From Flavobacteria bacterium MS024-3C (GTDB taxonomy: Bacteria; Bacteroidota; Bacteroidia; Flavobacteriales; Flavobacteriaceae): a DNA stretch of 64,000 nt. The stretch spans positions 1-64,000 of the forward strand of contig ABVW01000006.1 of NCBI GenBank assembly GCA_000173115.1. The letters are read 5' to 3'. Below, one piece after another: positions 35,778 to 44,156 of this stretch. Under the pieces are notes generated by a model. That model worked only from the letters and a program-made list of their open reading frames with translations, made no database searches and was not told where the DNA came from. The position numbers and the translations under genes are program-made. Numbering within the stretch: position 1 is the stretch's first letter; the number at the start of each line of letters is the position of its first letter.

Positions 35778-37018
35778 TCCTTTCCGCTAACATCTCAATT
35801 ACACCTTTTCTGTTGTCGTTGATATTTGGTGTTTTTGGAATTTTATGTATTGTTATTGTTTGCCTACTTGTCATAAATAAAAAGGAAAAGCACCATAACG
35901 CCCTCAAAACAAATGAGATCTTGGCTTACAACACCCACTTAAGTCATGAGCTAAGAACCCCTTTACATGCCGTAACTGTCATATCTAAAAGCTTGTTAGA
36001 AAACGCACCAAAAGCTTCGCAAATAGAAGACCTTCAAATACTGGAAAGGGCCTCAAATTATTTGGTTAAATTAATTAACGATTCCCTTTTATTGAAGAAA
36101 GTTGATGCAAAAAAATTAGGTCAGCATCAGGAATCTTTTGAATTAGACAGCTTGGTTTACCTTGTGTCAAAAACTGTCAAAAAACAATTAACAACCAAGG
36201 GTACTGAAATAGCAATAAATATTGATCCCAAAATACCCAACCACCTCAATGGAGATCCCGTAAAACTTACCCAGCTACTGATCAATTTACTCAATAATGC
36301 CGTAAAATTTGGAGAAAAAAAACCAGTATTACTAAAACTGGAAGGCCGGAAAATAACGAATAAAAGTTGTGAAATTAGCTTTAAAGTATTGGACCAAGGA
36401 AAGGGAATTCTCAAAGAGGATCAAAGGGAAATCCTCAAACACTTTCACCAATTAGAATCAAAAAACAAATCTTTTGGAAGTGGACTAGGATTGCCCATTG
36501 TCGTGGCACTTTTAAAAACATTAAACAGCCAATTAATCATAAAGAGTCAGATAAACAAAGGGAGTGAATTCAGTTTTTCTCTTGGTTTTAAGGTAAATTC
36601 AGCGGCTGTAAAGCTCCCTCAAAAAATCAATACCGCTCTAATTGAAAATCTATCTGTCTTAGTGGTAGACGACAATCTGATCAACCAAATGCTCACCATA
36701 AAAACATTAGAAAAAATTGGTATTAAAGCAATGCCTTGCCACTCCGGATCTGAAGCCGTTCAATGGGTTGCTTCTAAAAGTTTTGACCTTATTCTCATGG
36801 ATCTATACATGCCTGTAATGACAGGCCAAGAAGCTACTAAAGAAATCAGAAAAACAAATACCTCCATTCCAATAGTAGCACTAACTGCATTAGAAAAAGA
36901 CAATCATTGGAAAGAATTGGCCCAAATAGGTTTTTCTGCCATGCTTCATAAACCCTATGAAGAAGATGAACTATACCAGGTTATTTTATTGACTCAGACC
37001 TCAGGTAAAGCTTTGTAA
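35774..37018 (+). CDS. Hybrid sensor histidine kinase/response regulator without a sensor domain
   Basis: A single membrane helix (about 12-34) with almost no periplasmic loop, then HisKA with phospho-acceptor His58 (LSHELRTPLHAV), HATPase_c with LLNNAVKFGE and GSGLGLPIV, then a C-terminal receiver with the phospho-acceptor Asp343 (LMDLYMPVMTG). No extracytoplasmic or PAS domain is present, so the input is probably from the membrane or a partner. It overlaps gap by four bases and its 3' end overlaps lpxK by 25 bases on the other strand. Confidence 0.9.
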   Translation: MILSANISITPFLLSLIFGVFGILCIVIVCLLVINKKEKHHNALKTNEILAYNTHLSHELRTPLHAVTVISKSLLENAPKASQIEDLQILERASNYLVKLINDSLLLKKVDAKKLGQHQESFELDSLVYLVSKTVKKQLTTKGTEIAINIDPKIPNHLNGDPVKLTQLLINLLNNAVKFGEKKPVLLKLEGRKITNKSCEISFKVLDQGKGILKEDQREILKHFHQLESKNKSFGSGLGLPIVVALLKTLNSQLIIKSQINKGSEFSFSLGFKVNSAAVKLPQKINTALIENLSVLVVDDNLINQMLTIKTLEKIGIKAMPCHSGSEAVQWVASKSFDLILMDLYMPVMTGQEATKEIRKTNTSIPIVALTALEKDNHWKELAQIGFSAMLHKPYEEDELYQVILLTQTSGKAL

Positions 37019-38046
37019 AAAGCCTGTTTGTCCCTTTCACTGAAATCATGAGAAACAGGGAGGTAAAACAATTGGGGTATTTCATCACTTAACTTTACAA
37101 AATCCTTGTGGGTGCAAATAATACGATTGTATTGTTTCAATAAATTAATTTCACTTGGCGTAAAAAAATGGTGGTCTGCATATTTGAGGTGCTTCACTAC
37201 TGCCCCTATTGAAGTTAGAAAAACGACCAAAGGTTCTGGGTTAGCAATTGCAGTAACCAATACAATTTTCTCTCCCTTTAAAGTATCTAACGAAATATGC
37301 TCCTTGAGTCCTACTAAAGTGCTGGCATATTTCAAATGACTGAAAAACACTGGTTGGTTTGGTCTGAGATTTAGCCTAGAAACAAAAGATTCATTTTTAT
37401 TCTTATCTAGAGGATCAGGAGACTTAGTAACCACGACAACTTCTGCCTTTTTCACCCTTAATTGGTGGTCTCTCAAAGTACCAGCTGGCAAATAAAAATC
37501 TTTAAAAAAAGGCTTGCTATAGGTGGTGAGTAAAATATTAAACTGCGCTTTAATGGCCCTGTGCTGAAAAGCGTCATCTAAGAGTACTAAATCAGGTGGA
37601 GATTGACTCCCTGATTGATTAGGCCCTAACGAAATCTTTTTTTCTGCAACTACATGGAAATGACTCGCTTCTAAATAAGCCATTGCTCTTACTCTTGAAG
37701 CACATACAACCATCCTAATCTGGGGGAATGTTCTATAGATTTGAAAAGGTTCGTCGCCAATTTGACTGGCAGTTGACTCAAAATTAGCTTCAATTAAACC
37801 ATGGGTCTTTCTTCCATATCCCCTACTCACTACAACAATATGCAAACCCTTGCTCAAATAGTATTCTATTAGTAAAGCAATCATCGGTGTTTTTCCGGTA
37901 CCGCCGAGACTGAGGTTTCCCACACAAATAGTAGGGGTCTTGAAAACAACACTCTTAATTAACCCTAGGTCATAAAAAAGATGTCTGATTCTCAACCCCC
38001 ATGCATAGAGGAGTGATAAAGGCCATAAAAGCAATCTGATCTTCAT
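36994..38046 (-). CDS. lpxK: Tetraacyldisaccharide 4'-kinase
   Basis: Phosphorylates the 4' position of the lipid A precursor at the inner membrane. The 350 residues have an N-terminal membrane anchor, the P-loop GNLSLGGTGKTPM near 43-55, VVSRGYGRKT near 75, and the LDDAFQHR block near 156. It is convergent with the hybrid kinase gene (25-base overlap) and divergent from nif3. Its presence confirms a lipid A-bearing Gram-negative. Confidence 0.94.
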   Translation of the reverse strand: MKIRLLLWPLSLLYAWGLRIRHLFYDLGLIKSVVFKTPTICVGNLSLGGTGKTPMIALLIEYYLSKGLHIVVVSRGYGRKTHGLIEANFESTASQIGDEPFQIYRTFPQIRMVVCASRVRAMAYLEASHFHVVAEKKISLGPNQSGSQSPPDLVLLDDAFQHRAIKAQFNILLTTYSKPFFKDFYLPAGTLRDHQLRVKKAEVVVVTKSPDPLDKNKNESFVSRLNLRPNQPVFFSHLKYASTLVGLKEHISLDTLKGEKIVLVTAIANPEPLVVFLTSIGAVVKHLKYADHHFFTPSEINLLKQYNRIICTHKDFVKLSDEIPQLFYLPVSHDFSERDKQAFYKALPEV

Positions 38047-38066
38047 AGGAACGAAATTATAATAAT

Positions 38067-38074
38067 TATATTTG
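38067..38074 (+). promoter_or_regulatory. -7 box (TATATTTG) for nif3
   Basis: Exact TAnnTTTG, 22 bases upstream of the nif3-like ATG and between the divergent lpxK and nif3 genes. Confidence 0.5.
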
Positions 38075-38096
38075 TCAAGAACACAATTTTACAATT

Positions 38097-38897
38097 ATGA
38101 CCGTAAAAGATATTACCAATATATTGGAAGACTTAGCACCATTAAGTTGGGCTGAAGAATTTGACAATGTAGGATTATTAGTGGGAGATGCACAAACAAA
38201 GGTATCTGGAATATTAGTAAGTTTAGACACTTTGGAAAATGTAGTAGAGGAAGCAATCCTAAAAAATGCCAATATGATTGTAAGCTTTCATCCAATCATT
38301 TTTAGAGGACTCAAGCAACTGACCCCGTCCGATTATGTATCTAGGGTTGTCTTAAAATGTATTCAACACGGTATATCCATTTATAGTATGCACACCGCTT
38401 TAGACAATGCTTCACTAGGTGTAAATTATGAAATTGCAGAACGCCTTGGCCTGCAAAAAGTTGAAGTACTTATCAATAACCCAAGTATAAAACCACAAGA
38501 CCCAGCCGGGAAATTAGGAATGGGAAGGGTTGGATTACTCCCCGAAGCAATGGAGGAAAAGGACTTCCTAAAACACTTGAAAGCTGTTTTTGGTACGCCT
38601 TGCATAAAACATTCCCAATTACATGGAAAAAAAATAAAAAAAGTAGCTGTGTTGGGTGGTAGTGGGGCTTTCGCTATTGACAACGCAAAAGACTGTAAAG
38701 CAGATGTTTACATCACTTCAGATTTAAAATACCACGACTTTTTTAAAGCAGAAGATACTATTCTACTAGCAGATATTGGGCACTACGAAAGTGAGCAGTT
38801 TACAAAAAATCTTTTAGTGGGCTATCTTACGAAAAAAATTCCTAATTTTGCAATCTCTTTATCGGAGAGTAACACCAATCCCATCAAGTATTATTAA
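38097..38897 (+). CDS. Nif3-like dinuclear metal-center protein (GTP cyclohydrolase I type 2 homolog)
   Basis: Cytosolic hexameric metal-binding protein of unresolved activity. Metal-site motifs are SFHPIIFRG near 63, HTALDNA near 100, and DIGHYESEQF near 224. At 266 residues it lacks the inserted ~100-residue domain that many Bacteroidota and Firmicutes Nif3 proteins carry, so it resembles the compact E. coli YbgI form. It lies two bases before the coiled-coil partner gene, the standard pairing. Confidence 0.88.
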   Translation: MTVKDITNILEDLAPLSWAEEFDNVGLLVGDAQTKVSGILVSLDTLENVVEEAILKNANMIVSFHPIIFRGLKQLTPSDYVSRVVLKCIQHGISIYSMHTALDNASLGVNYEIAERLGLQKVEVLINNPSIKPQDPAGKLGMGRVGLLPEAMEEKDFLKHLKAVFGTPCIKHSQLHGKKIKKVAVLGGSGAFAIDNAKDCKADVYITSDLKYHDFFKAEDTILLADIGHYESEQFTKNLLVGYLTKKIPNFAISLSESNTNPIKYY

Positions 38898-38899
38898 TT

Positions 38900-39679
38900 A
38901 TGGCAACAAAGAAAGAGGTAACAGTAGAAGATAAGCTTAGGGCTTTATACGACCTTCAATTGATAGATTCAAGGGTAGACGAAATTAGAAATGTAAGGGG
39001 AGAACTTCCGTTAGAAGTAGAAGACCTTGAAGATGAAGTTTCTGGATTAAATACCAGAATGGAAAAACTTAAATCTGACTTAGAAACCATCAATGTAGAA
39101 ATAGCTGCAAAGAAAAATCTAATTGAGGATGCTAAGTCTGCCATAAAAAAATACGCAGAACAACAGAAAAACGTAAGAAACTCTAGAGAGTTTAATGCAC
39201 TCTCCAAAGAAGTAGAGTTTCAAGAACTTGAAATTGAATTGGCTGAGAAAAACATTCGTGAATTTAAAGCACAAATGGAACAAAAAAAGGCAGTTGTTGA
39301 AGACTCTAAAGAACGTTTAGAAGCTAGAGAAACACACCTTAAGCACAAAAAAGAAGAACTAAACGATATTCTTGCTGAAACAGAAAAAGAAGAAGCAGCG
39401 CTTCTTAAAAAATCTGCAGAGTACGAAACCCAAATTGAAGAAAGGTTAATCAATGCATACAAGCGCATAAGGACCAATGTAAAAAATGGTTTAGCCGTTG
39501 TAGCTATTGAGCGAGGTGCCTCTGGAGGCTCATTCTTCACCATCCCACCACAGGTCCAAGTAGAGATTGCTTCTAGAAAGAAAATCATTACAGACGAACA
39601 CTCTGGTAGAATATTAGTAGATCATACACTTGCTGAAGAACAGCAAGAAAAAATGCAAAAACTATTTGCAAGTTTGTAA
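38900..39679 (+). CDS. Coiled-coil protein with degenerate C-terminal zinc ribbon (DUF164/zf-RING_7 type)
   Basis: Long helical coiled coil (about 5-190), then a small domain that in homologs is a C4 zinc ribbon. Here the four positions with the right spacing are S208, S211, D232 and S235, and the whole protein contains no Cys, so it cannot bind zinc in the usual way. The flanking FTIPPQVQVEI and HSGRILVD keep the fold recognisable. It is coupled to nif3 and followed by a terminator. The role is unknown. Confidence 0.88.
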   Translation: MATKKEVTVEDKLRALYDLQLIDSRVDEIRNVRGELPLEVEDLEDEVSGLNTRMEKLKSDLETINVEIAAKKNLIEDAKSAIKKYAEQQKNVRNSREFNALSKEVEFQELEIELAEKNIREFKAQMEQKKAVVEDSKERLEARETHLKHKKEELNDILAETEKEEAALLKKSAEYETQIEERLINAYKRIRTNVKNGLAVVAIERGASGGSFFTIPPQVQVEIASRKKIITDEHSGRILVDHTLAEEQQEKMQKLFASL

Positions 39680-39706
39680 TTGCAGTATTTGAATAACTCC
39701 AATATT

Positions 39707-39735
39707 AAAATCTCCATTTATGGAGATTTTTTTTT
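39707..39735 (+). terminator. Terminator after the zinc-ribbon-like gene
   Basis: AAAATCTCCA (39707-39716) pairs with TGGAGATTTT (39721-39730) around TTTA, followed by more T residues. It separates the nif3 unit from the photorepair cluster. Confidence 0.85.
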
Positions 39736-39804
39736 GCCCCTGTTTAAAAAAGAGTATTTATATCAATAGAAAAAAAAATCACTGTTTATGGCCATATGCT
39801 TTCT

Positions 39805-39812
39805 TATATTTG
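39805..39812 (+). promoter_or_regulatory. -7 box (TATATTTG) of the photorepair cluster
   Basis: Exact TAnnTTTG, 20 bases before the GTG start of the flavin reductase. It follows the terminator directly, so this is the likely promoter for flavin reductase, DUF2256 and the photolyases. Confidence 0.55.
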
Positions 39813-39832
39813 TTTAAAAAAAAATAAGAAAC

Positions 39833-40465
39833 GTGAAACAATTTAAAGCGTCAGACTTAGAGGAACTTCCATCTAGATATAGGGCAAACCTCATTAACAG
39901 TTGCACTGGATATAAATCATTAAATCTAATAGGCACGCAAGACAGTGATGGAAATAAAAACTTGGCGGTTTTTAACTCTATCATTCACCTTGGCAGCAGC
40001 CCAGCGCTGATAGGTTTTACATTCAGACCACTCACTGTTCAAAGAGACACCTATAAAAACATTCAAGAAACAGGGGTGTTTACAGTAAACCATGTTCAAG
40101 AGGGCTTTGTAGGCAAAGCCCACCAAACCGCTGCAAAATACCCCACCAATACTTCTGAATTTGAAGCAGTAGGATTAGAAGCTGAGTACCTTGAAGGTAC
40201 TCTGGCACCCTTTGTTAAGAAGAGTACTATTAGATACAGCTGTACTTATGTGAATGAATATCCCATTATTGAAAATGGGTGCATTATGGTTATTGGAGCC
40301 ATAAATGCGCTTTATTTGGATGAGGCATTTATAGCTCCTGATGGCTGGATCGATTTAGCAAAAGCCAATAGCATAGCAGGAATTGGAATTGACGGATATG
40401 TTAAAGGAGTTGCACCCATTAGATACGAATACGCCAAACCAGAAACAAAACCACAAAAAAAATAA
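39833..40465 (+). CDS. Flavin reductase family protein
   Basis: FMN-binding split-barrel protein of 210 residues (flavoredoxin/DIM6-NTAB type). [24 protein letters not shown] near 43-66 and the [13 protein letters not shown] segment near 82-94 fit the family. The start is a GTG at 39833. Its stop is one base from the DUF2256 ATG, tying it to the photolyases. A role in supplying reduced flavin is possible but inferred only from position. Confidence 0.87.
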   Translation: MKQFKASDLEELPSRYRANLINSCTGYKSLNLIGTQDSDGNKNLAVFNSIIHLGSSPALIGFTFRPLTVQRDTYKNIQETGVFTVNHVQEGFVGKAHQTAAKYPTNTSEFEAVGLEAEYLEGTLAPFVKKSTIRYSCTYVNEYPIIENGCIMVIGAINALYLDEAFIAPDGWIDLAKANSIAGIGIDGYVKGVAPIRYEYAKPETKPQKK

Positions 40466-40466
40466 G

Positions 40467-40610
40467 ATGCATAAAAAGACCTTACTTCCTTCTAAAGTTT
40501 GCACAGTGTGTCAGAGGCCATTTAATTGGAGAAAGAAATGGGAAAAAAACTGGGATGAAGTGCGTTACTGCTCTGAAAAATGCAAAAGAAATAAAAAACA
40601 AAGTGTATGA
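40467..40610 (+). CDS. DUF2256 small zinc-finger-like protein (47 aa)
   Basis: Basic 47-residue protein with four Cys arranged C12-x2-C15 and C35-x3-C39, separated by a Trp-rich linker ([14 protein letters not shown]). This matches DUF2256, a family often seen next to photolyase or cryptochrome genes. I use the ATG at 40467; a longer frame would begin within the flavin reductase gene. It overlaps Cry-DASH by four bases (ATGA). Function is not established; nucleic-acid or protein binding is plausible from its charge. Confidence 0.82.
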   Translation: MHKKTLLPSKVCTVCQRPFNWRKKWEKNWDEVRYCSEKCKRNKKQSV

Positions 40611-41890
40611 AATCTATTGTATGGTTTACAAACAACCTAAGGGTTGCTGACAACCCTTTACTCACAGCTGCCTGTAAAAACAATGCAAATGAAGTTGTGG
40701 GCGTTTATTGTTTAAATCCGGAGAAATTAGATGGAGATTTTCCTAAAATAGGTCCATTCAGGGCCAAGTTCAATGTAGAATCATTGTTGGATTTAAAGCG
40801 AAGTCTGGAAGAGTTAAATATTCCATTTGCTATTCTTATAGGGGATCCAACCAAGCGATTGCCCGAATATATTAATGAAAATAATATTGGCACACTATAC
40901 TTTCAAAAAGTATGGCACGAGGAAGAGGTTTTAATAAACAAAGAGATAGAAGCTAAGATTTCACCAAATATTCAGTTGGTCAGTCTTTACGATCAATTTC
41001 TATTGGGACCAGAGATAATCCCTTTTGAATTATACAAACTTCCTAAAGTATTTACGCCGTTTAGAAAAAAAGTAGAAGCGACTTTAGAAGTACCTGCGCC
41101 ATTAGAAGTTCCAGCCAAGCAAACAAATACCTCAAACACGCCCTTGTTTTATTCCGACGCTCTTTGGGCATCTATTTCAAAAGAATTACTTTCTATAAAA
41201 ATAGATTCAAGATCTGCATTTCCATTCAAAGGTGGGGAAAAGGCGGCACAAGAAAGAATAGACCATTACTTTTTTAGCACGGATCATGTAGCCCAATACA
41301 AAGAGACTCGTAATGGATTAATTGGATTAGACTACAGCACTAAATTATCTGCTTGGCTTGCCAATGGTTGTATATCTGCAAGAACTATATACTACCAACT
41401 CAAAGCATATGAAAAAACAGTAAAAGCAAACGAAAGTACTTATTGGGTACTCTTTGAACTTCTGTGGAGGGAATTTTTTAAATATGTAGGGCTAAAACAT
41501 AAAAATGACCTCTTCAAGAGTGGTGGAATTAACCATAAATCTTTTGCGCAAGGAAATGATCCTAAAGTGTATAATGATTGGATAAGTGGCACCACTCATA
41601 GTCCATTTATCAATGCCAACATGAAGGAATTGTCTCAAACTGGATGGATGAGCAATAGGGGCAGACAAAATGTGGCCAGCTATTGGTCAAAGACATTGGA
41701 TCAGGACTGGAGAATAGGAGCCACCTACTTTGAAAGTCAATTGATAGACTACGATGTAGACAGTAATTGGGCCAATTGGATGTATACTAGTGGAGTAGGA
41801 AATGATCCAAGGGATCGGATTTTTAATCCCGAAAGACAAGCAGATATGTACGACCCTCAAAAGGCATTCCAAAAGCTTTGGAATAATTAA
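40607..41890 (+). CDS. DASH family cryptochrome/photolyase
   Basis: FAD-containing photolyase relative. The N-terminal antenna-type Rossmann domain ([14 protein letters not shown] at 5-18) leads to the FAD domain with [14 protein letters not shown] near 283, [18 protein letters not shown] near 350 and [25 protein letters not shown] near 365-390. The pattern is DASH rather than class I. DASH enzymes repair pyrimidine dimers in single-stranded DNA or act as light sensors. Coupled to DUF2256; 48 bases upstream of the FeS photolyase. Confidence 0.92.
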   Translation: MKSIVWFTNNLRVADNPLLTAACKNNANEVVGVYCLNPEKLDGDFPKIGPFRAKFNVESLLDLKRSLEELNIPFAILIGDPTKRLPEYINENNIGTLYFQKVWHEEEVLINKEIEAKISPNIQLVSLYDQFLLGPEIIPFELYKLPKVFTPFRKKVEATLEVPAPLEVPAKQTNTSNTPLFYSDALWASISKELLSIKIDSRSAFPFKGGEKAAQERIDHYFFSTDHVAQYKETRNGLIGLDYSTKLSAWLANGCISARTIYYQLKAYEKTVKANESTYWVLFELLWREFFKYVGLKHKNDLFKSGGINHKSFAQGNDPKVYNDWISGTTHSPFINANMKELSQTGWMSNRGRQNVASYWSKTLDQDWRIGATYFESQLIDYDVDSNWANWMYTSGVGNDPRDRIFNPERQADMYDPQKAFQKLWNN

Positions 41891-41938
41891 CGCTAAAAAA
41901 AGTAAGCCAATTCTACCATTCAAATAAAGGCCAGAGAT

Positions 41939-43483
41939 ATGTCAGATACAAAAAAACTTAGATTCATTTTAGGGGATCAGCTCAACTTATCGCACAGTTG
42001 GTATAAAGAAGTAAATAATCAGGTGCTATATCTCATGGTGGAAATGAGACAAGAGACGGATTATGTGACCCATCACATTCAAAAAATAGTAGGATTTTTT
42101 GCGGCTATGCGGGAATTTGCATCGGCCGTTAAGGCCAAAGGCCACCAGATCATATATATAAATATTGACCAAGCTGAAGCCAAAGAGGATTTAGAAAAAT
42201 TAATCCATGCCCATATTAAAAGCCATGAGATTGGTTTATTTGAATACCAAGAACCCGATGAGTATAGGCTAGATTTACAATTTCAATCCATTTGTAACGC
42301 TTTAGATATTCCTACTAAATCATATTCAACAGAACATTTCTACACAGACAGAAAGCGTTTAAAAGACTTTTTTGAGGGAAAGAAACAGCTAATCATGGAG
42401 CCTTTTTACAGGCAAATGAGAAAAGAGCATCAGATTTTAATGACGCCTGAAGGACCGCTTGGAGGGAAATGGAATTACGACCAAGAGAATAGAAAAAAAT
42501 GGAAGGGACAAATTCCTGTGCCCACTGGTTTTCCAGTCTCAAATAACCTCTTAGAAATATATGAAAGTATTCAATCGCAATCCATCCAGACCATTGGCTC
42601 CATAGATGCTAGTCAATTTAATTGGCCCATAAACAAAAATCAAGCACAACAAATACTAGATTATTTTTGCGAGAACCTCCTTCCCTATTTTGGCGATTTT
42701 CAAGACGCTATGCACACCCAAGAAAAATTTCTTTTTCATTCTAGACTGTCTTTTGCTTTAAACTCAAAAATCATCAGTCCAAAAGAGGTGGTGGATCAGG
42801 TATTAAAGACTTATTACGGGCAAAAAGAAGATAAAATAAGCTTAAATCAGGTAGAGGGTTTTGTGAGACAGATTTTGGGATGGAGAGAATATATGAGAGG
42901 GATTTACTGGAGAGAAATGCCTGGTTATGCAAAAAAGAATGCCCTGGATAACCATGGAAAGCTTCCTGATTTTTACTGGACAGCAGAAACCAAAATGAAT
43001 TGTATGCACCAGTCTATTAAGCAAAGCCTTGAGCATAGTTACGCCCACCACATCCAACGGCTCATGGTTACTGGAAACTACGCTTTACTCACACAAACCC
43101 ATCCCGATGAGGTAGATAAATGGTATCTAGGCATTTACATAGACGCCATTGAGTGGGTAGAAATGCCTAATACAAGGGGGATGAGTCAGTTTGCAGATGG
43201 TGGCTTATTGGCCACAAAACCCTATGTAAGTAGCGGGAATTACATCCAAAAAATGGGCAATTATTGTGAGAGCTGCCAGTACAATCACAAAGAAAAAATA
43301 GGGAAAGATGCCTGTCCTTTTAATTCTTTATACTGGAACTTCTTAGATGAAAAGAAGGCTTATTTTGAGAAAAATAATCGGATGGCTATGATGCTCTCCC
43401 TTTTGAAAAAAATGAACCCAAATGACCTTAAGGAGCTAAAAAAAAGGGCTTCCCATATAATAGAAAACCCTTCGGAATATTAA
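41939..43483 (+). CDS. Iron-sulfur bacterial (6-4)-type cryptochrome/photolyase (FeS-BCP)
   Basis: 514-residue member of the bacterial [4Fe-4S] photolyase group, of which Agrobacterium PhrB repairs (6-4) photoproducts. Four candidate cluster Cys are C355, C443, C446 and C459; their spacing equals that of the PhrB ligands (350, 438, 441, 454). The opening FILGDQLNLSHSWY, the mid-region GGKWNYDQENRKKW, and WREYMRGIYW support the family. Downstream end bears short repeats. Repair specificity is inferred from the family. Confidence 0.93.
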   Translation: MSDTKKLRFILGDQLNLSHSWYKEVNNQVLYLMVEMRQETDYVTHHIQKIVGFFAAMREFASAVKAKGHQIIYINIDQAEAKEDLEKLIHAHIKSHEIGLFEYQEPDEYRLDLQFQSICNALDIPTKSYSTEHFYTDRKRLKDFFEGKKQLIMEPFYRQMRKEHQILMTPEGPLGGKWNYDQENRKKWKGQIPVPTGFPVSNNLLEIYESIQSQSIQTIGSIDASQFNWPINKNQAQQILDYFCENLLPYFGDFQDAMHTQEKFLFHSRLSFALNSKIISPKEVVDQVLKTYYGQKEDKISLNQVEGFVRQILGWREYMRGIYWREMPGYAKKNALDNHGKLPDFYWTAETKMNCMHQSIKQSLEHSYAHHIQRLMVTGNYALLTQTHPDEVDKWYLGIYIDAIEWVEMPNTRGMSQFADGGLLATKPYVSSGNYIQKMGNYCESCQYNHKEKIGKDACPFNSLYWNFLDEKKAYFEKNNRMAMMLSLLKKMNPNDLKELKKRASHIIENPSEY

Positions 43484-43517
43484 AAACCCTTCAGAATAAT
43501 AAAACCCTTCAGAGAAT
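43464..43517. repeat. Three imperfect copies of an ~18-bp unit
   Basis: Units starting at 43464, 43482 and 43501 share the core AACCCTTC(A/G)GA plus an AT-rich end. The first encodes the last residues of the FeS photolyase and its stop; the other two are noncoding. Too few and too short for an array of known type. Confidence 0.5.
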
Positions 43518-43529
43518 GGGTGAGGTAAA

Positions 43530-44075
43530 TTACAACATGGCATCTACAATACCGTAGGCCAAACTCTCTTCTGCATTCATCCAGTAGTCACGGTCAAAAT
43601 CTTTCATGACCTTGTCTACTTTCTGACCACAGTTGTCTGCTAAAATTTGAGCACTCAACTCCCTTGTTTTTATTATTTCTCTGGCTTGAATCTCTATATT
43701 TGAAGCTTGTCCTCTAGCACCGCCACTTGGCTGGTGAATCATGACTTGTGCATGAGGCTGCATGAATCGCCTTCCTTTGGCGCCCGCAGACAATAAAATG
43801 GAACCCATAGAAGCAGCCAAACCACTACATACTGTAGATACAGGGCTTTTTAAAGATTTAATAGTGTCGTATATCGCAAAACCAGAGGTCACATAACCAC
43901 CTGGACTATTAATCACCAATTGTATTTCATTGTTGTTTTGCAAGTCCAAATACAACAACCTGTCTATGACGTGTTTCGCAGAGGCGTCGTCTACTTGTCC
44001 CCACAAAAATACTTTGCGTTCTTCTAAAAACTTTTCTTCAATTAGTTCTTGTACTTTTCCTTTCTTGGCACTCAT
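43530..44075 (-). CDS. ClpP family serine protease (second, stand-alone type)
   Basis: 181-residue ClpP with catalytic Ser89 (GLAASMGS), His114 (VMIHQPSGG) and probable Asp163. It lacks a neighbouring clpX or tig gene, and the short N-terminus differs from the standard ClpP, so it is likely the second ClpP paralog of flavobacteria. Whether it makes homo- or mixed rings is unknown. It is convergent with the FeS photolyase gene. Confidence 0.9.
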   Translation of the reverse strand: MSAKKGKVQELIEEKFLEERKVFLWGQVDDASAKHVIDRLLYLDLQNNNEIQLVINSPGGYVTSGFAIYDTIKSLKSPVSTVCSGLAASMGSILLSAGAKGRRFMQPHAQVMIHQPSGGARGQASNIEIQAREIIKTRELSAQILADNCGQKVDKVMKDFDRDYWMNAEESLAYGIVDAML

Positions 44076-44156
44076 AACTCGTATTTATATTCTTCAAAAT
44101 TACATAATTTAAGGATAATGTCCTCTCAAATAAAAGCCTTATTTAATTAATTGACC

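Noticed and set aside
43464-43517. CRISPR-like repeats
   Set aside because: Only three short, imperfect copies without spacers of even length and no cas genes nearby.
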